From JANMES01 sp038329865 (GTDB taxonomy: Bacteria > Planctomycetota > Phycisphaerae > Tepidisphaerales > Tepidisphaeraceae), in contig JBBQNK010000021.1 of NCBI GenBank assembly GCA_038329865.1, positions 11,940-75,939 of the forward strand: a stretch of DNA of 64,000 nucleotides, read 5' to 3'. Under the pieces are notes generated by a model, which made no database searches, was not told where the DNA came from, and worked only from the letters and a program-made list of their open reading frames with translations. Positions 31,850-39,858 of this stretch are shown here, piece by piece (position 1 is the stretch's first letter; every line of letters starts with the position of its first letter). A program made the position numbers and the translations under genes.

Positions 31850-33715
31850 ATGCAGAATCACGAAATCGACTGCGACGTGCTTGTGGCCGGTGGTGGCATG
31901 GCGGGCGTTTGTGCGGCCATCGCGGCGGCGCGCGACGGGTGCAAAGTCGTGCTCTGCCAGGACCGTTCGGTCCTCGGCGGCAATGCCTCCAGCGAAGTCC
32001 GCATGCACATCGTCGGGGCCGACTGCCACAATGGGCGAAAGGGGTGGCGCGAGTCTGGGATCATCGAAGAGCTGCGTCTCGAAGATGCCGTGCGAAATCC
32101 CGAGCGGTGCTATCCGCTGTGGGACGTCATCCTGTACGAGAAGGTGACGGCCGAGCCGAACATCACGCTGCTGTTGGATACCGATGTTATTGGCGTGGAG
32201 ATGGACTCGTCGTCTGAATTCGCGAGTACTCCGACAGCCGATCGCCCGCCGCGCACCGAGCGAATGTACGAGTTCAACGGCAGGCCTGGCCGGATCGCTG
32301 CCGCTCACGCCGTTCGTCATTTGACCGAAGACACCTTCGTCATCCGCGCCAAAATGTATGCCGACTGCACCGGCGACGGCCGTCTCGGGTTTGAAGCGGG
32401 GGCCGACTTCCGCATCGGCCGCGAGAGCAAATCGATGCACGGCGAATCGCTCGCACAGGAGACCGACGACACCTTCACGCTCGGCAGTTCGATCCTGCTC
32501 ACCAGCCGCAAGTTGGATCGGCCTGCTCCATTTATCGCACCCAAGTGGGTGCGGAAGTTCGAGCCCGAGCAACTGAAAGTCGGTCGCGGGATTCGCTCGT
32601 GGGAGTACGGATTCTGGTGGGTCGAGTGGGGCGGCCAGCTCGATTCGATCAAGGATAACGCAACAACGATCCGCCACGAGCTCTACCGCATCGCGCTGGG
32701 TCTGTGGGACTACGTGAAAAACTCCGGCCGATATCCGGAGAGCGAAAACTGGACGCTCGACTGGATCGGCGCGATCCCCGGCAAGCGCGAAAGCCGCCGC
32801 TTCGTCGGCCCGCACATGCTCACGCAGAACGACGTGCTCGAGCCCAAGCCGCACAGTGATGATGTCGCGTTCGGCGGCTGGGCGATCGACCTGCACCCGT
32901 ACAAAGGAATCGACGCGATCGACGAACCGCCGTTCACGCCTACGCACGTGAACAACGTCTACGGCATTCCGCTGCGGTGCTATTTCTCGCGGAATATCGA
33001 AAATCTCTTCTTCGCCGGGCGGAATATCAGCGCCACGCACGTTGCGTTCGCGAGCACGCGCGTGATGGCGACGTGCGCGATCGGCGGCGAGGCGATCGGC
33101 TGGGCGATGGCGCATTGCGTGCGCGAAAAACTCACGCCCGCGAAGCTGGTCACGGATCGCGTGCAAACTGCGGCCCTGCAGGCGACGCTGCTGTGCAACG
33201 ACGTGACGCTGGTCAACGCCGCGAAGGCTTCGAGCAAGACAGATGAGGCGAAAGTCACCGCGAGTTCGGAGCTACCCGATTCGTCCGCAAATAATATCCT
33301 CGACGGCCGGCGGCGCGACGAGATCCATCCGAAGACCGGCGAGATGATCGTAAGCCATCATTGGAAGAGCCGACCGCTCACCGCCGGCGGTCAGGAATGG
33401 ATCGAACTCACCTGGCCGACGGCGATCGAGGTGCGCGAGATCCACCTCACGTTCGATACCAACTTCGCCCGCCAGCTCTGCCTGTCGGCCAATGATTTCA
33501 CCAACAACACGGTCATCCGCGGCCCGCAGCCGGAGACAGTGCGCGATTACACGATTTCGCTGGACGGGAAAGTCATCGAGAAAGTCGAAGGAAATTTCAG
33601 CCGTAAGCGGGTCCACAAGTTAGACGGCTCGACATCGGCAAAATCGCTGCGATTGGCGGTTGCCGCCACAAACGGCTCGGCCGAAGCACGAGTCTTCGAG
33701 ATCGCGGTATTCTGA
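31850..33715 (+). CDS. FAD-dependent oxidoreductase with C-terminal carbohydrate-binding-like domain
   Basis: A 621-residue flavoprotein. Residues 10-40 are the FAD-binding Rossmann motif (VLVAGGGMAGVCAAIAAARDG begins it). Further marks are VLGGNASSEVRMHIVG, MYADCTGDGRLGFEAG and LFFAGRNISATHVA, all typical of the FAD_oxidored family common in planctomycetes. Residues about 470-621 look like a discoidin-like beta-sandwich (YTISLDGKVIEKV). No signal peptide is evident. GGAGG lies 6 nt before the chosen ATG; the frame upstream to 31766 is leader. The divergent IclR regulator and shared palindrome suggest induction by a sugar or aromatic-derived ligand. Confidence 0.82.
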   Translation: MQNHEIDCDVLVAGGGMAGVCAAIAAARDGCKVVLCQDRSVLGGNASSEVRMHIVGADCHNGRKGWRESGIIEELRLEDAVRNPERCYPLWDVILYEKVTAEPNITLLLDTDVIGVEMDSSSEFASTPTADRPPRTERMYEFNGRPGRIAAAHAVRHLTEDTFVIRAKMYADCTGDGRLGFEAGADFRIGRESKSMHGESLAQETDDTFTLGSSILLTSRKLDRPAPFIAPKWVRKFEPEQLKVGRGIRSWEYGFWWVEWGGQLDSIKDNATTIRHELYRIALGLWDYVKNSGRYPESENWTLDWIGAIPGKRESRRFVGPHMLTQNDVLEPKPHSDDVAFGGWAIDLHPYKGIDAIDEPPFTPTHVNNVYGIPLRCYFSRNIENLFFAGRNISATHVAFASTRVMATCAIGGEAIGWAMAHCVREKLTPAKLVTDRVQTAALQATLLCNDVTLVNAAKASSKTDEAKVTASSELPDSSANNILDGRRRDEIHPKTGEMIVSHHWKSRPLTAGGQEWIELTWPTAIEVREIHLTFDTNFARQLCLSANDFTNNTVIRGPQPETVRDYTISLDGKVIEKVEGNFSRKRVHKLDGSTSAKSLRLAVAATNGSAEARVFEIAVF

Positions 33716-33813
33716 ACGTGGTGACCGTGTTTGATGAGCCGAGTGAAATCCTGAGCGTATTGCTTCCCGACCGAAATCCGCGACAATTCGGCGTCGACTT
33801 ATATAGGAGCATC

Positions 33814-34293
33814 ATGTTCTCTCGCACTGGATTTCTCGCTCTTGCGTTGTTGATTGGCGGCGTCGGTATAAGTTACGCCGAGGACGCCCCGACCACTCCG
33901 GCCACGACTCCACCGACTTCGCAGCCCACCACCAGCCCAGCCGTGCTGGCTCCGACTGACACTGCCGGCATCACCGCCAAAAAGGGTGAGGTCGTCACTG
34001 TTGAAGGCCTGGTCGATACTGCCGCGTGGAGTTCCAGCGGCAAGGTGATGAACATCACCTTCAAGGACGTGGAAAAGGATAAGGGCCTGCTCTGCAGCGC
34101 GTTCCAGAAAAACAAAGCCAAGCTCGATGCCGAATTCGAAGGCGATGCCGCCGCCAAGCTGACGGGGGCGAAGATTCAAATCACCGGTAAAGTTGAGATC
34201 TACGGCGGGAAGATCGCCGCGTGGAAAGATCGGCCGGAGATCGTGATTCAGAATCCGCAGCAAATCAAGGTGATTGAACCGGCGCCGAAATAA
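33814..34293 (+). CDS. exported OB-fold protein
   Basis: A 159-residue protein with a signal peptide (residues 1-20, LALALLIGGVGISYAEDA), a Thr/Pro-rich linker (about 24-50), and a C-terminal OB-fold-like domain (about 58-155: VVTVEGLVDTAAWSSSGKVMNIT, IQITGKVEIYGGK, PEIVIQNPQQIKVIE). Such periplasmic OB domains bind small ligands or nucleic acid, and the ligand here is unknown. AGGAG lies 6 nt before the ATG. The longer frame from 33718 would place the signal peptide internally and is rejected. Confidence 0.75.
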   Translation: MFSRTGFLALALLIGGVGISYAEDAPTTPATTPPTSQPTTSPAVLAPTDTAGITAKKGEVVTVEGLVDTAAWSSSGKVMNITFKDVEKDKGLLCSAFQKNKAKLDAEFEGDAAAKLTGAKIQITGKVEIYGGKIAAWKDRPEIVIQNPQQIKVIEPAPK

Positions 34294-34301
34294 TCTGCGA
34301 G

Positions 34302-35120
34302 CTACTCGCCGTGCGCGGCCGGATGGTCGGCCGATGGTTTCGGTTCCGCGTCCTTAACAGTGGTTGGAGCGGGATGGTCCTGCATCTCTTCGACGAGGTT
34401 CGACGTCGTCATCACTTCCACCCGGCGGTTTAAAAGCAATGCGTCGGAAGAATAAGCGCGCTGTTTCACGGGTTCGAAGGTCGAGCAACCCTGCACGCGT
34501 AAGATTTCGGGCTCCACGCCTTTGCCGGTGAGATAATCTGCGACGGACTTGGCGCGCTGCAGCGAAAGCGCCATCTTTTCCTCTGCTGAAGAATCTTCGG
34601 GCAGATCATCAAGGGCGGTGTGCCCTTTCACGAGCACGATGTTTCGGTGGCCGCGGATGATTTTGGCGATTTCATCGAGCGCGCGGGTGGTCTCCGGAGT
34701 GAAGTGGGTCGATCCGGCATCGAACAGCAGACGCCCGCCGACGACGGACTGCTTGCCAGGTCGGATCGTGGTGTTCTGCTCGTCAGTGCCGGCCGGGGAA
34801 TCGCGTTTGATTGTGGTGTCGCCGCCTTCGCCCTTACCGAAGTGCTCCCGCCACCGCTTAGCGCGAGCTGCGGAATCGGCGCCCATCGGCGCATGGCCGC
34901 TGAATCCATCGTGAAAGTCACGCATGAACTCATCCATATCGGGTTCTGAGGCTCCCGCCGCGTTGACCGGGGTCGGCGGCGTCGTCATTCCGGGCTTGAG
35001 CACCCAGAGAATCACGAACAACCCCATCATGCACATGATTAGGTCGGCCAGCGTGAAGATCCACTCGGGGCATTCCTCGCAGATCTCGTGCGGATCACAT
35101 TTTTTGCAGCCTTTGGCCAT
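34302..35120 (-). CDS. motB: MotB-type stator protein with OmpA domain
   Basis: A 272-residue inner-membrane protein. A Cys-rich N terminus (Cys5, Cys8, Cys14, Cys17) precedes one membrane helix (about 22-42). LADLIMCMMGLFVIL in that region contains the Asp that binds protons in MotB. A linker of about 80 residues leads to an OmpA-like peptidoglycan-binding domain (about 130-245: LVKGHTALDD, LNRRVEVM). With MotA it would form a proton-driven stator. It lies 106 nt after motA, with a word-repeat hairpin in the gap. TolR/ExbD-type or gliding roles are possible, since no other flagellar gene is in the window. Confidence 0.8.
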   Translation of the reverse strand: MAKGCKKCDPHEICEECPEWIFTLADLIMCMMGLFVILWVLKPGMTTPPTPVNAAGASEPDMDEFMRDFHDGFSGHAPMGADSAARAKRWREHFGKGEGGDTTIKRDSPAGTDEQNTTIRPGKQSVVGGRLLFDAGSTHFTPETTRALDEIAKIIRGHRNIVLVKGHTALDDLPEDSSAEEKMALSLQRAKSVADYLTGKGVEPEILRVQGCSTFEPVKQRAYSSDALLLNRRVEVMTTSNLVEEMQDHPAPTTVKDAEPKPSADHPAAHGE

Positions 35121-35129
35121 GGGGTCGTA

Positions 35130-35218
35130 GGACTTAGGACTAAGGACTTAGGACTAAGTGAAGAGGAGATTTGCGGTTCTCATCTTTACTAAGTCCTAAG
35201 ACCTAAGTCCTAAGTCCT
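35130..35218. repeat. inverted repeat with the GGACTTA word, within motA-motB
   Basis: GGACTTA/GGACTAA units on the left arm (35130-35159) pair with TAAGTCC units on the right (35188-35218). It lies in the gap between motA and motB, inside an apparent operon. Nearly the same sequence recurs at 48739-48817. Confidence 0.85.
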
Positions 35219-35226
35219 CTCCTGTC

Positions 35227-36006
35227 CTACGCCGCCTTCGGCATGGCAGCTTGTTGTTTGTTCGAGAGGAAGCTCATCAGCTGCATTTCCACCACGCGCG
35301 GATTGTTGCCGGCCTGGATGCTGAGCACGCCCTGCAGCATGATTTCTTTGGCGAACGCTTCTTCCTTAGATAGCAATCCTAGTTTTTCTGCGATCGGGCC
35401 GGCGGCCAGGTTCTGAAGAAGCGCACCGTACAGCGTGCCGGTGAGCGCACCCGCCAAGGCGTGGCCGATCTTCGCGGGGTCGCCGTCTAAGTGCAGGAAC
35501 ATACCGACCTGTGCGCACAAGCACGCGACCAGGCCGCAACCGGGGCCGAACTTCGCCATGGATGCCCAAAAGTGCTTGCCGTGCTTGTGGCGTTCGAGCA
35601 TGGAGTCGATTTCGATGCGCATGATGCGCTCGATGATCTCCGGATCGGTTCCGTCGATGGTCAACTGCAGGCCGCGGCGGAGGAACGGGTCCGGTGCTTC
35701 GCGGGCGACTGTTTCCAGCGCCAGCACGCCGTCGCGGCGGGCGGTTTCGGCGTAGGTCACCATTTCTTTGATCAAGTGTTCGAGGTGTGCGCCCTTTGAA
35801 AAGAGCATCTTCTTCAAGCAACCGGCCGCCCCGATGACCGAGTGGAGCGGCATAGACGCCATCGTTGCGCCCAGCGCGCAGCCGACGACCAAAAACATTT
35901 CAGCCGGCACGACATAGGCTTTGATTTCGCCTTCAGTGGCGTGCCACATGCCGTAGATCAAACAGCCCCACGCGAGCAGGTAGCCGATGAGTGTTGCCAG
36001 GTCCAT
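35227..36006 (-). CDS. motA: MotA-type stator protein
   Basis: A 259-residue inner-membrane protein of the MotA/TolQ/ExbB superfamily. It has four hydrophobic segments: about 5-25, 33-55, and a pair at about 150-205 (FGPGCGLVACLCAQVGMF, LAGALTGTLYGALLQ). The cytoplasmic loop with RRGLQLTIDGTDPEIIERIM lies between the pairs as in MotA. The C-terminal motif SIQAGNNPRVVEMQL is MotA-like. GGAG lies 7 nt before the ATG. It precedes motB; together they convert ion flow into rotation. Confidence 0.87.
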   Translation of the reverse strand: MDLATLIGYLLAWGCLIYGMWHATEGEIKAYVVPAEMFLVVGCALGATMASMPLHSVIGAAGCLKKMLFSKGAHLEHLIKEMVTYAETARRDGVLALETVAREAPDPFLRRGLQLTIDGTDPEIIERIMRIEIDSMLERHKHGKHFWASMAKFGPGCGLVACLCAQVGMFLHLDGDPAKIGHALAGALTGTLYGALLQNLAAGPIAEKLGLLSKEEAFAKEIMLQGVLSIQAGNNPRVVEMQLMSFLSNKQQAAMPKAA

Positions 36007-36179
36007 GAACCGTCTCCGTCGGACTCAATCGAAGCCAGTCCATCCCCGGCTGGGGATACACCGCCTCAAGGTCTATTTCGGCGTTTGGCGCTCCGTTGTA
36101 TGAAGAATTATTGGCACCGGCAGTACGCTTCTTCGGCAATTTGCACAGAATCGCGTTTCGCAGCGTGTGACCCGTTCGT

Positions 36180-36185
36180 TACAAT
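36180..36185 (+). promoter_or_regulatory. -10 box just ahead of the zinc-ribbon gene
   Basis: TACAAT, 8 nt before the ATG at 36194; predicted leader about 2 nt. Confidence 0.45.
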
Positions 36186-36193
36186 CCGCGGCC

Positions 36194-36520
36194 ATGAGCA
36201 ATCCGCCGCCGAACCAGCCAAATCCGGGCACGCCCGTCCCAGTGGAACCGATCGGTTACGCATCCGCGCCAGTGAGCATGCTCCATAGCGGCGTGACTTG
36301 CCCGCAGTGCGGGATGAACGCCGCCCAAAAAGTTACCTTCTCCATGTGGGGCGGCGTGTTAGGGCCGAAAATGCTGAACCATCACAAGTGCCAGGCGTGC
36401 AAGTTCGGCTTCAACGGCCGAACGGGAAAATCCAATCGCGGCGCGATCTGGATTTACTGCTGCGTCGGTTGGGCGCTGGGGCTTACGGTGTTCTTCTACT
36501 TCATGACCCACCGGCGTTGA
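36194..36520 (+). CDS. small zinc-ribbon membrane protein
   Basis: A 108-residue protein with a Pro-rich N terminus (1-28), a four-cysteine zinc ribbon (Cys36/Cys39 and Cys66/Cys69, in CPQC and CQAC), and a C-terminal membrane helix (about 84-104, IWIYCCVGWALGLTVFFYF). It would be tail-anchored in the inner membrane. Function unknown. The ATG is preferred over the upstream GTG because a -10 box lies 8 nt before it. A gene for another membrane protein follows after 34 nt. Confidence 0.65.
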   Translation: MSNPPPNQPNPGTPVPVEPIGYASAPVSMLHSGVTCPQCGMNAAQKVTFSMWGGVLGPKMLNHHKCQACKFGFNGRTGKSNRGAIWIYCCVGWALGLTVFFYFMTHRR

Positions 36521-36554
36521 GCACGGTTCTGCCGACTACCAGACGGTTGTCTTT

Positions 36555-37364
36555 ATGACCCTGCCAAATGATCCCGTTTCCCTCGACTACGCCCCGCGCC
36601 CGTCCCTCGGCCGGCGGCGATGGGTGCGACGCGCGCTGCTCCTGCTGACGACGGTCGTCGTGACCGCCAGCCTCTATCGCTACGGCCCGGCGATGTGGCA
36701 GCGAGCGACTGTGATGTACTGGCAGCGGCAGTGCATGAATTTCTCACCGCCGGCGGGGACGGTGGTTTTTGATCGACGGGGTGCCAAACTCGCAACCGCC
36801 ATACCGATCCCTGTTGGATATTTCGAAAAATCGCGTCTCCGATCACTCATCCGCTTGCGACAAGGACAAACTAAGGAAAAGGAAACAGAATTTTTCCCCA
36901 ACTGTTTGGATGAATTTACTTCTCGCATGCCGCCCCGAGAGCGAATCAACGAAGGGTGTGTCTTATATTGTCACGAACGGGTCGATCCGGCTGGAAATCG
37001 TCGTTTGGTGACCGTTCAGTATGAATCAACTTTTACGGGTGACACACTTTTAAGTGACTTGGATTCGCGGGTATTCGTTCCGAGGGAAATGTTTCGCGAC
37101 CCTGAACAGCCGTTACTTTATAATATAAGAGGTTGTTACTTTGGACCTGTCTCGCTACCTACTCCCGTCCAGATTTATGCCGGCCAGACTGACCCTCTTG
37201 ACCTATCCCACTTCACAATTCAATACCGATGGCCGGATGGCGTCGTTGGAACCATCGACGGCTCACTTCAGAGTATGGATATAGTCAGATTGTCCATTCG
37301 CCCAGGCCCGGGCGATCTCGAATCAACTCGGAAGCGATATCTAATTCCCTCCACTAACCCGTGA
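36555..37364 (+). CDS. hypothetical membrane-anchored protein
   Basis: A 269-residue protein with one N-terminal membrane helix (about 26-45, ALLLLTTVVVTASLYRYG) and a probable extracytoplasmic remainder. No domain is recognised. The middle (about 36820-37150) is visibly richer in A and T than the flanks and uses A/T-ending codons more, which may mean relaxed selection or foreign origin. No clear Shine-Dalgarno sequence; it may be co-transcribed with the zinc-ribbon gene 34 nt upstream. Confidence 0.55.
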   Translation: MTLPNDPVSLDYAPRPSLGRRRWVRRALLLLTTVVVTASLYRYGPAMWQRATVMYWQRQCMNFSPPAGTVVFDRRGAKLATAIPIPVGYFEKSRLRSLIRLRQGQTKEKETEFFPNCLDEFTSRMPPRERINEGCVLYCHERVDPAGNRRLVTVQYESTFTGDTLLSDLDSRVFVPREMFRDPEQPLLYNIRGCYFGPVSLPTPVQIYAGQTDPLDLSHFTIQYRWPDGVVGTIDGSLQSMDIVRLSIRPGPGDLESTRKRYLIPSTNP

Positions 37365-37431
37365 AAATTCCCGCCTCATCCGTTACGATTCGCCTTTGCT
37401 ATCTCAAACCTGATTTGAAAGGAAGATTCCC

Positions 37432-38451
37432 ATGCCCCTCATGACCACCAAGCCGATGTTCGATCTCGCCTACACCGGCGGATTCGCGGTCGGCGCATTC
37501 AACGTCAATAACATGGAACTGGCCCAGGCGATTCTCGATGCCTGCGCGAAGGAAAAATCGCCGCTGATTCTTCAGATCAGTAAGGGCGCCCGCAAGTACG
37601 CCAATATACGCTACCTCAAGGCGATCATCGACGCAGGCGTGGCCGAGTACCCGGATCTGCCGATCTGTATTCACTGCGATCACGGCGACACGGTCGATCT
37701 GATCCAGCAGTGCGTGAACGACGGCTACACCTCGGTCATGATCGACGGCAGCCATTACGATTACGAAAAGAACGTGAAGCTGACCAAGGACGCGACAGAC
37801 GTGGCCCACGCGAATGGCGTCGTCGTCGAGGCCGAGCTCGGCATGCTCGGCGGGATTGAAGAAGACGTCGTCGGGCTTGACGCCGAAGAGTACGAGAAGA
37901 ACGTCGAAAAGTTCCTGACCGATCCGGTGCAGGCCAAAGATTTCGCGGCTCGTACGGGGATTGATTCGCTGGCCGTCGCCATCGGCACGAGCCACGGGGC
38001 GTTCAAGTTCAAGCACGAAGCCAAGCTCGCGTTCAACCGCATCGAAGAAATCATGAAGACCTGCCCCGGCCTGCCGCTGGTGATGCACGGCTCGTCGTCC
38101 GTCCCGCAGGAGTTCATCGACCTCGTCAACAAGTACGGCGGCAACATGCCCAACGCCAAGGGCGTGCCGGAAGATCAGATCAACATGGCCGTCAGCAAGT
38201 ATGGCGTGTGCAAGGTCAACATCGATACCGATTTGCGTTTGGCGATGACCGCCAAGATTCGCGAAGTCTTCATGACCAAGCCGGCCGAGTTCGACCCGCG
38301 CAACTACCTCGGTCCCGCCCGCGAGGCGATCACCAAGATGGTCCAACGCAAACTGCACGTGCTGAACTCAGCCGGCAAGAGCGAGGCCGTCATCAAACAG
38401 TGGGAAAAACTCGGCAAGCCGATGCCGAAGTTTTACGGGGCGAAGAAGTAA
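37432..38451 (+). CDS. fba: class II fructose-bisphosphate aldolase
   Basis: A 339-residue zinc-dependent aldolase that splits fructose 1,6-bisphosphate to dihydroxyacetone phosphate and glyceraldehyde 3-phosphate. Family marks are AFNVNNMELAQAILDAC near the N terminus, CIHCDHGDT with the zinc His and catalytic Asp near 82, VVEAELGMLGG, AIGTSHGAFKF and LVMHGSSSVPQEF. Length fits the long class IIB-type enzymes. AAGGAA precedes the ATG, and an intrinsic terminator follows, so this is a single-gene unit. It serves glycolysis or gluconeogenesis. Confidence 0.95.
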   Translation: MPLMTTKPMFDLAYTGGFAVGAFNVNNMELAQAILDACAKEKSPLILQISKGARKYANIRYLKAIIDAGVAEYPDLPICIHCDHGDTVDLIQQCVNDGYTSVMIDGSHYDYEKNVKLTKDATDVAHANGVVVEAELGMLGGIEEDVVGLDAEEYEKNVEKFLTDPVQAKDFAARTGIDSLAVAIGTSHGAFKFKHEAKLAFNRIEEIMKTCPGLPLVMHGSSSVPQEFIDLVNKYGGNMPNAKGVPEDQINMAVSKYGVCKVNIDTDLRLAMTAKIREVFMTKPAEFDPRNYLGPAREAITKMVQRKLHVLNSAGKSEAVIKQWEKLGKPMPKFYGAKK

Positions 38452-38482
38452 GCGGAATTTCAGACGAATTCAGCCAAAAAAC

Positions 38483-38509
38483 GCCGGCTACACGTTAGCC
38501 GGCATTTTT
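38483..38509 (+). terminator. intrinsic terminator after fba
   Basis: Stem GCCGGCTA (38483-38490) with TAGCCGGC (38496-38503), then a run of T. Confidence 0.9.
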
Positions 38510-38572
38510 GTTGGATCGACTCGCTCAACTTCGTTGGCCCGGGCGGGCGATCGTCGCTAGACTGTCACACCC

Positions 38573-39223
38573 ATGCGCGAGCGACCCGATCCCAATTTGC
38601 CCGATATGCGGACCGATTATGGCAGAGATGCGCTGCTCGAATCGGCCATGGCGGCTGATCCGATCGAGCAGTTTCGGCGGTGGTTTGCCGACGTCGATGC
38701 TGCGAAAATAGCCGAGCCGAACGCGATGACGCTGGCGACGGCATCGGCCGACGGTGTGCCGTCGGCGCGGATCGTATTGCTCAAGGGCATCGACGAATCC
38801 GGCTTCACGTTTTATACGAACTACGACAGCCGCAAGGCCGATGAGTTGGCGGCCAACCCGCGGGCGGCGCTGGTGTTTTTCTGGCAGCCGCTGGAGCGGT
38901 CGGTTCGGATCGAGGGGGCGGTGGAGCGGTTGGATCGCGAGACGTCGAAGACATATTTCGATACGCGGCCGCGAAAGTCGCGAATCGCGGCTTCGATCTC
39001 GCGGCAGAGCCGGGTCGTGCCGTCGCGGAAAGTGCTCGAGCAGGAGTTCGAGCGGCTCGATTCGCAATTCGGCGAAGATATTCCGCTGCCGGGGTTTTGG
39101 GGCGGATACCGCGTCGTACCGACGTCGATCGAATTCTGGCAGGGCCGGCGGTCGCGATTGCACGATCGACTGCGGTATCGGCGAGAGGGCTCGGCGTGGA
39201 TTCTGGAACGTCTTGCGCCGTAG
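38573..39223 (+). CDS. pdxH: pyridoxamine 5'-phosphate oxidase
   Basis: A 216-residue FMN enzyme that oxidises pyridoxamine or pyridoxine 5'-phosphate to pyridoxal 5'-phosphate. Family marks are ATASADGVPSARIVLLKG near 55-72, FTFYTNYDSRKADEL (FMN binding), FFWQPLERSVRIEG near 110, and the C-terminal EFWQGRRSRLHDRLRY motif. Length is typical. Upstream, TTGGCC, an 18-bp spacer and TAGACT (38558-38563) form a plausible promoter whose start would give a 2-3 nt leader; there is no Shine-Dalgarno sequence. Confidence 0.93.
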   Translation: MRERPDPNLPDMRTDYGRDALLESAMAADPIEQFRRWFADVDAAKIAEPNAMTLATASADGVPSARIVLLKGIDESGFTFYTNYDSRKADELAANPRAALVFFWQPLERSVRIEGAVERLDRETSKTYFDTRPRKSRIAASISRQSRVVPSRKVLEQEFERLDSQFGEDIPLPGFWGGYRVVPTSIEFWQGRRSRLHDRLRYRREGSAWILERLAP

Positions 39224-39342
39224 AAGAGCAGTGTGAGCCACAGGATTCGCAGAGCAATGAAATTGAATTTCTACGAGTTCTCTCTGAGTCCTCCGTGATC
39301 TCTGTGGTAAAAATTGAATTCAAAACGAGCGGAAATGCAAAA

Positions 39343-39834
39343 ATGACTTCAAAGACAAAACCGACCGTACTTTTCCTCTGCACCGGCAACTATTACCGCT
39401 CGCGCTTTGCTGAGATGTGGTTTAATCACCTGGCCGAGACGGCGGGGCTGGATTGGCGGGCGGAATCGCGCGGGTTGGCGATCGAGCGCGGCGTTAGTCT
39501 TGTCGGCCCGATCTCGCCGGCGACTGTTGCAGAACTGAAAAAGCTCGGCGTGAATCAGCCGGCGACGCATCGCGGCATGATGTCCTGCACCGCCGCTGAT
39601 CTGCTCGCCGCCACGCACATTGTTGCGTTGAAAGAGGCGGAGCATCGGCCGCTGTTGAGCGAACGCCATCCGGGATGGGAGGATCGCGTGAAGTATTGGC
39701 ACGTGCACGATCTGGATGCAGCCACCACGGAGCAGGCGCTCGGCGAGATCCGCAATTTAGTCGAGTCGTTCCTGTTCGAACTGCCGCGACCAGAGCCGAT
39801 CGAAACACTCGCCGCGGCGGGGCAGTCGTTCTGA
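39343..39834 (+). CDS. low-molecular-weight protein tyrosine phosphatase-like protein
   Basis: A 163-residue protein with the LMW-PTP fold. The P-loop CTGNYYRS (C-x5-R-S) is near residue 14; the acid is probably the Asp in WHVHDLD near 126. These enzymes dephosphorylate tyrosine, and close relatives reduce arsenate. The Cys-x5-Arg loop favours phosphatase activity. The ATG lies about 10 nt after a GCGGA box; longer open frames reach back through pdxH and are rejected. A Rieske-protein gene follows after 24 nt. Confidence 0.82.
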   Translation: MTSKTKPTVLFLCTGNYYRSRFAEMWFNHLAETAGLDWRAESRGLAIERGVSLVGPISPATVAELKKLGVNQPATHRGMMSCTAADLLAATHIVALKEAEHRPLLSERHPGWEDRVKYWHVHDLDAATTEQALGEIRNLVESFLFELPRPEPIETLAAAGQSF

Positions 39835-39858
39835 AACGCACAAAATAGTTGAGACGCC

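Noticed and set aside
31709..33166. 485-codon minus-strand open frame opposite the FAD oxidoreductase gene
   Set aside because: Arg/His/Asp-rich translation without domains, fully antisense to a clear flavoprotein gene.
39233..39306. Word-repeat hairpin before the phosphatase gene (CCACAG ... CTGTGG)
   Set aside because: The arms match only in part, and the 7-nt word is not clearly repeated, so it was not counted with the other word-repeat elements.
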